Part shown: positions 7,780-13,794 of the stretch, piece after piece
Layout: each line of letters opens with the position of its first letter
How positions within the stretch are numbered: the stretch's first letter is position 1
Assembly: GCA_948543905.1 (NCBI GenBank)
Contig: CAOVIS010000002.1
Coordinates: 15,819 to 29,612 of the forward strand
Origin: an uncultured Bacilli bacterium
GTDB taxonomy: Bacteria; Bacillota_I; Bacilli_A; RF39; UBA660
Length of the DNA: 13,794 nt
Reading direction: 5' to 3'
Notes under the pieces: model-generated
The model's database searches: none
Seen by the model: only the letters and a program-made list of their open reading frames with translations
Told to the model about the DNA's origin: nothing
Position numbers and translations under genes: made by a program

Positions 7780-8214
7780 ATGTTAATAATGACTCCATCA
7801 GTATGTTCTGATTTATGGCAAGTTTGGAATATTGTAGGTTGGGTACTTTGGGTATTTAAGATTGTAATTCCAATTTTAATAATTTTATTTGGTATGATAG
7901 ATTTAGGTAAGGCTGTTGTAGCAAGTAAAGATGATGAAATTAAGAAGGCTATTAAGTCTCTTGCAATGAGAGCTATAGCAGGTATTGTAATATTCTTTAT
8001 TCCAACTTTAGTAAGTACAGTATTTAAATTAGTAGATAACTTTCAAGAAGTTGAAGGAGAGTATAAGGTATGTGCTGCTTGTGTAAATCATCCTGGAGAT
8101 AGTTGCAAAAAAGAAGCTCAAGAACATTGTACTGCAATAGGTGGAGAATCTTGGAGTGCTGATACAGGATGTAGTATGCCTAAGACACCTACAACTCCTA
8201 CAACAGGTACTTAA
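7780..8214 (+). CDS. Two-TM VirB2/TrbC-like candidate pilin with cysteine-rich tail
   Basis: The protein has 144 residues from the ATG at 7780 (146 if the ATG at 7774 is used). There are two hydrophobic segments, about 15-40 and 63-84. They are joined by a short charged loop (DLGKAVVASKDDEIKKAIKS) that should be cytoplasmic. This hairpin, with a Lys-rich loop, is the arrangement of VirB2/TrbC-type pilins and similar small conjugation proteins. After the second segment comes an outside tail with five Cys (98, 101, 109, 117 and 131; a sixth is at 9) and a Thr/Pro-rich end. There is no type IV/Flp prepilin cleavage signature. The gene sits behind its own strong promoter and ends in a terminator, directly after the assembly operon. 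High separate expression is what a major structural subunit would need (inference). It may instead be an accessory membrane protein; the similarity to VirB2 is by topology and not shown by alignment. Confidence 0.78.
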   Translation: MLIMTPSVCSDLWQVWNIVGWVLWVFKIVIPILIILFGMIDLGKAVVASKDDEIKKAIKSLAMRAIAGIVIFFIPTLVSTVFKLVDNFQEVEGEYKVCAACVNHPGDSCKKEAQEHCTAIGGESWSADTGCSMPKTPTTPTTGT

Positions 8215-8220
8215 TAGATT

Positions 8221-8244
8221 AAAGTCCAGAAATGGATTTTTTTT
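8221..8244 (+). terminator. Intrinsic terminator after the pilin-like gene
   Basis: An eight-pair stem (AAAGTCCA with TGGATTTT, one G-T pair) closes a GAAA tetraloop and runs into eight T residues (8237-8244). It begins six bases after the stop codon of the small gene and makes that gene a single-gene unit. Confidence 0.78.
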
Positions 8245-8252
8245 GAAAAAAT

Positions 8253-8281
8253 TTGATATTAGATATTTTGTATGATATATT
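8253..8281 (+). promoter_or_regulatory. Candidate extended -10 promoter in the intergenic region
   Basis: TTGATA (8253-8258), a 17-base spacer and TATATT (8276-8281) are preceded by TGA at 8273-8275, an extended -10 pattern. The expected transcription start is near 8288. In DNA this AT-rich such matches occur by chance, so support comes mainly from the terminator downstream. Confidence 0.35.
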
Positions 8282-8287
8282 TGTTAT

Positions 8288-8404
8288 GTGATTTTAGTTA
8301 AATTTTAAAATTACTTTTAAATGTTAGTCGCTTTTAGGTTGTGCGAGTAATAAATTATCCTAATTGTAAATTTTTGGAGAAAACTTATACTTTAAGTTTT
8401 TTTT
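8288..8404 (+). ncRNA. Possible small RNA between the pilin-like gene and tRNA-Asn
   Basis: The candidate promoter at 8253-8281 and the perfect hairpin terminator at 8380-8404 would bound a transcript of about 115 bases with no supported protein. Its middle (8325-8368) has more G and C than its flanks. It can form competing short stems: TCGC with GCGA, and TTAGG with CCTAA. A nine-codon frame from the ATG at 8321 lacks a ribosome site. I do not recognise an RNA family. No transcription evidence is available. Confidence 0.3.
8380..8404 (+). terminator. Perfect hairpin terminator in the intergenic region
   Basis: AAAACTTA (8380-8387) and TAAGTTTT (8393-8400) pair perfectly around a five-base loop, and the T run continues to 8404. 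The stem is AT-rich. Because the pilin-like gene already has its own terminator at 8221-8244, this one either acts as a back-up or ends a separate small transcript. Confidence 0.6.
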
Positions 8405-8599
8405 AATTTTTAAATGATGTTGATGTTAAAATTTTATTATCTTTATAAAAAAACTGTTAATTGTTTAGAATATACGTTTTCACTTAAGAAAAAGGGTATT
8501 AATTTATTTTTACAGATATAGACAAAATAGAAAAAATTATGATTGAAGGGCTATTTGTAGAAGTAGTTTAGAAATATTTAAAAAAATTGTATAAAATTA
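8405..8599. other. AT-rich intergenic stretch without a supported gene
   Basis: I see no ribosome site followed by a usable frame on either strand. The best fragment is an open stretch of about 22 codons ending at the TAG of 8569-8571 (Asp-Ile-Asp-Lys-Ile-Glu-Lys and onward). It could be the tail of a decayed gene but cannot be distinguished from chance. The stretch ends at the tRNA promoter. Confidence 0.5.
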
Positions 8600-8628
8600 T
8601 TGACATTAAGCATAATATTTACTATAAT
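8600..8628 (+). promoter_or_regulatory. Consensus sigma-A promoter of tRNA-Asn
   Basis: TTGACA (8600-8605), exactly 17 bases, then TATAAT (8623-8628): a perfect consensus promoter. The -10 ends eleven bases before the first base of the tRNA, so the 5' leader is only a few bases. This fits a highly expressed stable RNA. Confidence 0.9.
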
Positions 8629-8639
8629 TTAGTAGTACT

Positions 8640-8715
8640 GCTCGTTTAGCTCAGTCGGTAGAGCGCACGGCTGTTAACCGTTAGGTCGTAGGTTCGAGTC
8701 CTACAACGAGCGCCA
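8640..8715 (+). tRNA. tRNA-Asn (anticodon GTT), CCA encoded
   Basis: The full cloverleaf is 76 bases. The acceptor GCTCGTT pairs with AACGAGC; the D stem is GCTC/GAGC; the anticodon loop is CTGTTAA with GTT at 8673-8675; the T arm is GTAGG-TTCGAGT-CCTAC; the discriminator is G and the encoded CCA is at 8713-8715. It reads AAC and AAT (Asn) codons, which are very abundant in this window. The top pair of the anticodon stem (positions 27 and 43) is C against T, a mismatch; the other four pairs are good. It stands alone with its own promoter and terminator. Confidence 0.97.
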
Positions 8716-8726
8716 TTTAGATATTT

Positions 8727-8755
8727 AACTTCAGTGTAAGCTGGAGTTTTATTTT
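8727..8755 (+). terminator. Intrinsic terminator after tRNA-Asn
   Basis: AACTTCAG (8727-8734) pairs with CTGGAGTT (8741-8748; one T-G pair) around a six-base loop. It is followed by TTATTTT. It begins 11 bases after the CCA end. Confidence 0.8.
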
Positions 8756-8777
8756 GTATTAGTTTGTGGGGTTTTGG

Positions 8778-8806
8778 TTGACTCCTAAACAATTGTATGA
8801 TATTAT
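8778..8806 (+). promoter_or_regulatory. Promoter of the addB-addA operon
   Basis: TTGACT (8778-8783), a 17-base spacer and TATTAT (8801-8806) are preceded by TGA at 8798-8800, an extended -10 element. Transcription should start near 8813, giving a leader of about 27 bases that carries the AGGAGGG ribosome site (8828-8834) five bases before the addB ATG. A TATAAT at 8804-8809 overlaps but has a 20-base spacer. Confidence 0.65.
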
Positions 8807-8839
8807 AATTATGGCTTAGTAAAGTATAGGAGGGTTATT

Positions 8840-11200
8840 ATGGTAAAAGATAAATATGTTGTTATTACAAGTAATGGTAATAAAAAAAGAATATTAATGG
8901 ATATAGTAAATAATAAACTTCTATATAATATTAAATTTTATACTTTCTTGGAACTTAAAAAGAAATTATTTTTTGATTATGATAATAATACATTGGAGTA
9001 TATTATAAAAAATTATAATGTAAATATAAAGATAGCTAAAATTTATTTAGATAATATGTATTTTTTAAAAGATTTAGATGATGCAAAAGTAAAGTTTTTA
9101 AATAAATTAAAACAAGAATTAGATAATGGTGGATTATTAATTAGAAATGGTAATTTTAAAAAATCGCTTATTAATACTAAAATTATTGTGTATGGGCGCG
9201 ATTTTCTTTCAAGGGAAGAGAAGCTTATTTTAGATGATATAGGGTTTCCTTATGAATTAAAAAGTGATAATAGAAAAACATATGTGCCAAATATTTATGA
9301 AGCTATAAATATGAATGAGGAAGTGGAATTTGTAGCTAGTAGAATAAGCGAATTGTTAAATCGTAATATTGATATTAATAATATTAAGATTATTGCTTCT
9401 AGTGATTATGATAATACATTAAAAAGGTATTTTAAAATATTTAAGATACCACTTAATTTAGATGGTAAAAATAGTTTTTATAGTACGCTTGTTGCTCAAG
9501 ATTTTTTAGATAATTATGATAATAAGGATATTAAAGATAATATTATAGAGTTGCAAGAAAAATATAGTAATGCTAATGATTTAGTAAATATTATTAATAA
9601 ATCAGTTTTAATTAAAGATAAGATGATAAGAAAAGAGTTTATTATTGAAGATTTAAAAATGACTTCAGTTAAAAGTAAATTATATGATAAGGCTGTAGAA
9701 GTAATTGATATTCAAGATTATATTAGTGATGATGATTATGTTTTCTTATTAGGATTTAATATTGGATGTTATCCTAAGATTTTTAAAGATGAAGATTTTT
9801 TAAGTGATAAGATTAAAGAATTATTAGGTTTGGATACTAGTAGTATTAAAAATAAAAATGCTAAACTAGAGTTAGTAAATAAAATCCATAATATTAAAAA
9901 TTTGGTTATTACTTATAAAAATGCTAATGCTAGAGGGGTTTTTTATCCATCTTTAATTATAAGTGAGGAAGAAATTGAAGTAAAAAAAATTTTTTTAGAG
10001 CAAAATGTTTCTTATTCAATACTTAATAGTAACCTTAGATATGCTAAGGATTTAGATAATTTATATAAGTTTAATATAATAAGTGAAGAATTATCTTTAT
10101 ATAGTAATAATTTAGAAATTCCCTATAGAAAGTATAGCAATAAGTTTCAGGGGATTGATTTAGTTGCTTTAAAAAATAGATTAGAGGGTAATTTAGTTCT
10201 TTCTTATACTAGTATTGAAGAGTATTATGAATGTGCTTTTAAGTATTATTTGGGGAGAATTTTAAATCTTAATATTTATGAGGATAGTTTTAAGACTATT
10301 ATTGGAAATATTGTGCATCATATTTTAGAATTATATGCTAAGAATAATAAGATAGATGTTAATGTAGAAGCGATGAAGTTTATTAAAGATAAAGAATATG
10401 TTTTAAGTGCAAAAGAATATTTTTATCTAGAACGAATTTGTTTAGAAATTAAAGATATGATTGTAATTATAAATGAACAAATGAGTCAAGGTAAACTTAA
10501 TAAATTAAGTTTAGAAACGGAATTATATGTTTATAAAGATAGAGAAGAATTCAAAGTAACTATTAAAGGTTTAATTGATAAAATTATGTATAATGAAAGA
10601 GAAGCAGAAGAAGTTTTAGCAGTAGTGGATTATAAAACAGGAAATACTCTGATTACACTTGATAACTTAGAATATGGGTTAAATATGCAGTTGCCGATAT
10701 ATTTGTATTTATTAAAAAATTCAGAAAGATTTCGGAAGGCTAGTATTGCGGGATTTTATATTCAAAAGGTAATGGATAATATTCCTAATATTGATAGTAA
10801 AAAAAGTTTAATGGATATAAAAAGAGAAAATATGCGACTTAATGGTTATTCTAATAGCGATACTAATATTTTAGCAATGTTAGATAAAGATTATCAGGAT
10901 AGTAAAATTATTAAGAATTTGAAGTATAAAAAAGATGGTAGTATAAGTTCTAAAGCTAAGGTTTTATCAAATAAAGATATGGATGAGTTAATAGATTTAG
11001 TTGATATTAAGATTGAGAGTATTATAGATAATATTATTAGTGGTAATTTTGATATTAATCCTAAAGTTGTTAAGAATAAAAATAATGCTTGCATGTATTG
11101 TAAATTTAAAGATATATGTTTTATGAATAAGAGTGATGAAATAGTAATTGGAGGTGATAAGAATGAAGTGGACAGCGGAACAGGAACAAGCAATATATAA
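8840..11200 (+). CDS. addB: AddB-like subunit of the AddAB helicase-nuclease, short form
   Basis: The C-terminal half carries the AddB/Cas4-like PD-(D/E)XK nuclease with its iron-sulfur staple. Cys465 is in SIEEYYECAFKYYL; Cys751, Cys754 and Cys760 are in CMYCKFKDIC; and the nuclease motifs are GNIVHH (489-494), GLID (577-580, Asp580), VVDYKTG (595-601, Asp597 and Lys599) and MQLPIYLYLL (616-625, Gln617). By family knowledge this domain cuts one DNA strand, while the N-terminal inactive helicase-like part (about 1-440 here) helps recognise Chi. The partner is AddA. At 786 residues it is much shorter than Bacillus AddB (about 1,160). No Walker A motif is visible at the N-terminus, where SNGNKKRI (residues 11-18) occupies the expected place. 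The start is ATG with a strong AGGAGGG site. Its last 38 bases overlap addA. The assignment is firm for the nuclease half and rests on context for the N-terminal half. Confidence 0.9.
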   Translation: MVKDKYVVITSNGNKKRILMDIVNNKLLYNIKFYTFLELKKKLFFDYDNNTLEYIIKNYNVNIKIAKIYLDNMYFLKDLDDAKVKFLNKLKQELDNGGLLIRNGNFKKSLINTKIIVYGRDFLSREEKLILDDIGFPYELKSDNRKTYVPNIYEAINMNEEVEFVASRISELLNRNIDINNIKIIASSDYDNTLKRYFKIFKIPLNLDGKNSFYSTLVAQDFLDNYDNKDIKDNIIELQEKYSNANDLVNIINKSVLIKDKMIRKEFIIEDLKMTSVKSKLYDKAVEVIDIQDYISDDDYVFLLGFNIGCYPKIFKDEDFLSDKIKELLGLDTSSIKNKNAKLELVNKIHNIKNLVITYKNANARGVFYPSLIISEEEIEVKKIFLEQNVSYSILNSNLRYAKDLDNLYKFNIISEELSLYSNNLEIPYRKYSNKFQGIDLVALKNRLEGNLVLSYTSIEEYYECAFKYYLGRILNLNIYEDSFKTIIGNIVHHILELYAKNNKIDVNVEAMKFIKDKEYVLSAKEYFYLERICLEIKDMIVIINEQMSQGKLNKLSLETELYVYKDREEFKVTIKGLIDKIMYNEREAEEVLAVVDYKTGNTLITLDNLEYGLNMQLPIYLYLLKNSERFRKASIAGFYIQKVMDNIPNIDSKKSLMDIKRENMRLNGYSNSDTNILAMLDKDYQDSKIIKNLKYKKDGSISSKAKVLSNKDMDELIDLVDIKIESIIDNIISGNFDINPKVVKNKNNACMYCKFKDICFMNKSDEIVIGGDKNEVDSGTGTSNI

Positions 11201-13794
11201 GGAAGGTACTAATATTATAGTTTCGGCTGGGGCAGGATCAGGAAAGACTGCGGTTTTATCTGAAAGAGTTCTTAGAAAAGTCAAAGATGGAATTGATATA
11301 CGTAAGATTCTTATTTTAACTTTTACGAATGAAGCGGCTGGAGAGATGAAAAATAGAATACGAAAAAAAATAAAAAAAGCAGGAATTTTGGAACAGATGG
11401 AGTATATAGATAGCGCTTATATTACAACTTTTGATTCTTTTGCTTTATCAGTTGTAAGGAAATATCATTATATTTTAGGTATTAGTAAAAATATTGGAAT
11501 TATTGATTCTTCAATTATTAATCTGGAAAAAAATAGAATTTTAGAAGAAATATTTTTAGAATTATATACTAAAAAGGACGATAAATTTTTAAAATTAATT
11601 GGGGATTTTACAAATAGAGATGATGTTAGCATAAAAGAGGCTATTTTAAATATTAATAGATCTTTAGATCTTAAATATGATAAAATATCTTATTTAAATA
11701 CTTATTTAAAAAGTTTTTATGATGATAAAAATATAGAAAGATTATTTTTAGAGTATTTTAATTATTTGAAGGAGTTAGCTTTTGATTTAGAATCAAGTGT
11801 TTATGCGTTAGAGTCTATGATAGATGAAGAATTATACGTGAAGGTTTATAATTCTTATAGTGGTTTATTTAATCCTAAAGGTTATGATGATTTATTTAAA
11901 GTAAAAAAAATACCATTAGTGCAATTTAGAGATGTTTCAGAAGAAGTATTGCCAATAAAGGAAAATATTAAGAATATAGTAAAAGAAATATTAGAGCTTA
12001 CGGTTTATAGTGAAAAAGAGTTAAAAGAGCAACTTTTAAGCACTAAAGATTATGTTGAAGCTATTATTGATATTTTGATTAAATTAGATTTTAGAATAAA
12101 TGAATATAAGAAAAAAGAAGAAGCTTTTGAGTTTAATGATATTGCGAAAATGGCAATTAAAATTGTTATGGAAAATGATGATATTAAAGAAGAATTTAAA
12201 AGTACTTATAATGAAATTTTAATTGATGAATATCAAGATACCAATGATTTGCAGGAGTTGTTTATTAGTAATATAGCAAATAATAATGTTTATATGGTGG
12301 GTGATATTAAACAATCTATTTATCGGTTTCGTAATGCTAATCCTAATATTTTTAGAGATAAATATGATAATTATAGTAAAAACATAGGTGGAGAAGCAAT
12401 TTTATTATTAAAAAACTTTAGGTCAAGACGAGAAGTTTTAGATAATATTAATGAAATTTTTAATCTTATTATGTCAGATTATGCTGGAGGAGTAGATTAT
12501 AAGCTTAATCAAGCAATGATTTATGGGAATATGGCTTATATGGAAAATGGAGTTAATAATAATGATAATAATATGGAGATTTTAAAGTATGAAAGTGATG
12601 GAAAGTATTATAATACAGAAATAGAAGCTTTTATAATATTAGATGATATTAAAAATAAAGTTAAGAATAAATATCAAGTATATGATTTTGATTTAAATAG
12701 TAATCGCTATGTTAAGTTTAGTGATTTTTGTATTATTTTAGATCGTGGTAGTGAGATGGCGCGATATAAAAAGATTTTCCAATATGGTAATGTTTCTTTA
12801 GATGTTTATAATGATAGTAATTTGGTAGATGAAGCAGATATTAGATTAATTAAGAATATTACAAGTTTAATACTTCTTATTAAAGATAAAGATTATGGAA
12901 CTAAAATGCGATATAATTTTGTTAGTATTGCGAGAAGTTATTTAAGTGATTTAAATGATAGTGAAATATTTAATTATAGTACGCTTAATACTTTTTATGA
13001 AAGTGATATTTATAAAAAATGTTTTAAATTAGCTAAAGATATAGATAGTTTAACGCCAAAGATGTTACTTGAAAATATAATAGAAGAATTTGATATTTAT
13101 GAAAATTTAATTAAAGTTGGAAATATTGAGGCGGCTATATTTAGGTTAGATTATTTACAAGATATTGCAAGTAATATGGAAGATTTAGGCTTTACAATTA
13201 GAGATTTTGAAGCTTATTTAGACGAGATGATAAGTGGTAAAAAAGAAATTAAATATAAAGAAGTTAGAGGTATTGGTAATTGTGTAAAGATTATGAATAT
13301 TCATAAATCTAAAGGGTTAGAGTTTCCTATTTGTTATTTTGCGGGTTTTAAAAAGGATTTTAATTTAAGTGATTTAAAAAATAAATTTATGTTTAGTAAT
13401 ATTTATGGAATATTAACGCCTTTTTATAAAGAAGGTATTGGTGAATTATTTGTAAAAACTTTAATAAAGAAATCTTATTATGAAGAGGAAATTTCAGAGA
13501 AGATTAGGTTGTTTTATGTTGGCCTTACAAGAGCTAAAGAAAAGATAATAATGGTTATGCCTGATTTTAAAAATGAGATGGTTCAAAATAATCATATTGA
13601 TTATTTAACTGGTATTAAATATAGGTCTTTTTATGATTTTATAAATTCTATTTCGATTAATTTGCGAAATTATACTACTACTATATCTTTAGATTCTTTA
13701 AATATTAATAAAGACTATGAAAGTGTTTTGAATACTTCTAATTTGGATGTAACATGTAACGATAGCATATGTTTTTATGAGAATGAAATTGATA
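11163..13794 (+). CDS. addA: AddA helicase-nuclease subunit, 3' end outside window
   Basis: The frame is open from the ATG at 11163 to the right edge (877 codons). The helicase signature of superfamily 1A (UvrD/AddA) is complete: WTAEQ Q-motif at 3-7; Walker A SAGAGSGKT at 21-29; motif Ia LTFTNEAA at 52-59; TTFDSFA near 86-92; Walker B LIDEYQD at 353-359; motif III GDIKQSIYRFRNA at 380-392; motif V HKSKGLEFP at 714-722; and motif VI VGLTRAKEK at 786-794. By family knowledge AddA is a 3'-5' helicase that also carries a C-terminal nuclease. AddAB resects double-strand breaks to load RecA. The nuclease domain (the family is about 1,230 residues long) would lie beyond the window and cannot be judged. 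GGAGGTG (11150-11156), inside the end of addB, is its ribosome site. The 38-base overlap with addB implies coupled translation and an equal ratio of subunits. Confidence 0.96.
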   Translation, partial: MKWTAEQEQAIYKEGTNIIVSAGAGSGKTAVLSERVLRKVKDGIDIRKILILTFTNEAAGEMKNRIRKKIKKAGILEQMEYIDSAYITTFDSFALSVVRKYHYILGISKNIGIIDSSIINLEKNRILEEIFLELYTKKDDKFLKLIGDFTNRDDVSIKEAILNINRSLDLKYDKISYLNTYLKSFYDDKNIERLFLEYFNYLKELAFDLESSVYALESMIDEELYVKVYNSYSGLFNPKGYDDLFKVKKIPLVQFRDVSEEVLPIKENIKNIVKEILELTVYSEKELKEQLLSTKDYVEAIIDILIKLDFRINEYKKKEEAFEFNDIAKMAIKIVMENDDIKEEFKSTYNEILIDEYQDTNDLQELFISNIANNNVYMVGDIKQSIYRFRNANPNIFRDKYDNYSKNIGGEAILLLKNFRSRREVLDNINEIFNLIMSDYAGGVDYKLNQAMIYGNMAYMENGVNNNDNNMEILKYESDGKYYNTEIEAFIILDDIKNKVKNKYQVYDFDLNSNRYVKFSDFCIILDRGSEMARYKKIFQYGNVSLDVYNDSNLVDEADIRLIKNITSLILLIKDKDYGTKMRYNFVSIARSYLSDLNDSEIFNYSTLNTFYESDIYKKCFKLAKDIDSLTPKMLLENIIEEFDIYENLIKVGNIEAAIFRLDYLQDIASNMEDLGFTIRDFEAYLDEMISGKKEIKYKEVRGIGNCVKIMNIHKSKGLEFPICYFAGFKKDFNLSDLKNKFMFSNIYGILTPFYKEGIGELFVKTLIKKSYYEEEISEKIRLFYVGLTRAKEKIIMVMPDFKNEMVQNNHIDYLTGIKYRSFYDFINSISINLRNYTTTISLDSLNINKDYESVLNTSNLDVTCNDSICFYENEID

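Noticed and set aside
8321..8350. Nine-codon frame as a leader peptide
   Set aside because: No ribosome site and no regulated gene directly downstream.
8539..8571. Short frame starting with ATG between the small RNA candidate and the tRNA
   Set aside because: It is only ten codons with no ribosome site. A gene remnant is possible but not supported.
8215..8640. CRISPR array or long repeats in the intergenic region
   Set aside because: No regularly spaced repeats are visible; only short AT-rich palindromes and the two hairpin terminators.
8640..8715. tRNA-Asn as an integration site of a mobile element
   Set aside because: No integrase, no repeat of the tRNA 3' end and no phage or plasmid genes are seen in the window.
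10894..11284. Two minus-strand open frames over the addB/addA junction
   Set aside because: The + strand carries strong family motifs in both genes here, and the minus frames have no start signals or recognisable content.

Overview
The window is a strongly AT-rich stretch of what looks like a low-GC Bacillota chromosome. This rests on A/T-dominated codon use, strong AGGAGG-type ribosome sites, consensus sigma-A promoters, an addB-addA pair and a tRNA with an encoded CCA end. All eight stop codons seen are TAA or TAG, and tryptophan is always TGG. An uncultivated gut lineage of Bacilli (RF39/Mollicutes-like relatives) would fit, but that placement is inference. Every gene is on the + strand.

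Region 1 (1-7692) is a tightly packed operon, already under way at the left edge, for a cell-surface or pilus-like apparatus. It encodes, in order: the C-terminal 804 residues of a very cysteine-rich exported protein that I do not recognise; a membrane-anchored protein with an Asn/Thr/Gly/Ser linker, an SH3-like domain and a VanX/VanY-type M15 zinc peptidase domain; a CpaB/RcpC-like SAF-domain protein; a CpaF/TadA-type secretion ATPase; and two GspF-family membrane proteins (TadB and TadC). This is the core of a Tad-type assembly machine. No secretin is present (none is expected in a monoderm), and no Flp pilin or prepilin peptidase is visible in the window.

Region 2 (7722-8244) is a separate unit: a strong promoter, one small gene and an intrinsic terminator. 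The gene encodes a 144-residue protein with two membrane segments and a cysteine-rich tail, with VirB2/TrbC-like topology. It is the best candidate for an abundant structural subunit of the apparatus.

Region 3 (8245-8835) has no convincing protein gene. It holds a possible small RNA unit (extended -10 promoter plus a perfect hairpin terminator), a consensus promoter driving tRNA-Asn(GTT), the tRNA terminator, and the addB promoter.

Region 4 (8840-13794) is the addB-addA operon for the double-strand-break helicase-nuclease. AddB is short (786 aa) and keeps its iron-sulfur nuclease domain. addA overlaps the end of addB by 38 bases and runs off the right edge before its nuclease domain.

The most interesting part is regions 1 and 2 together: a Tad-like motor combined with a two-TM pilin-like subunit, a dedicated wall peptidase and unusually cysteine-rich exported components.
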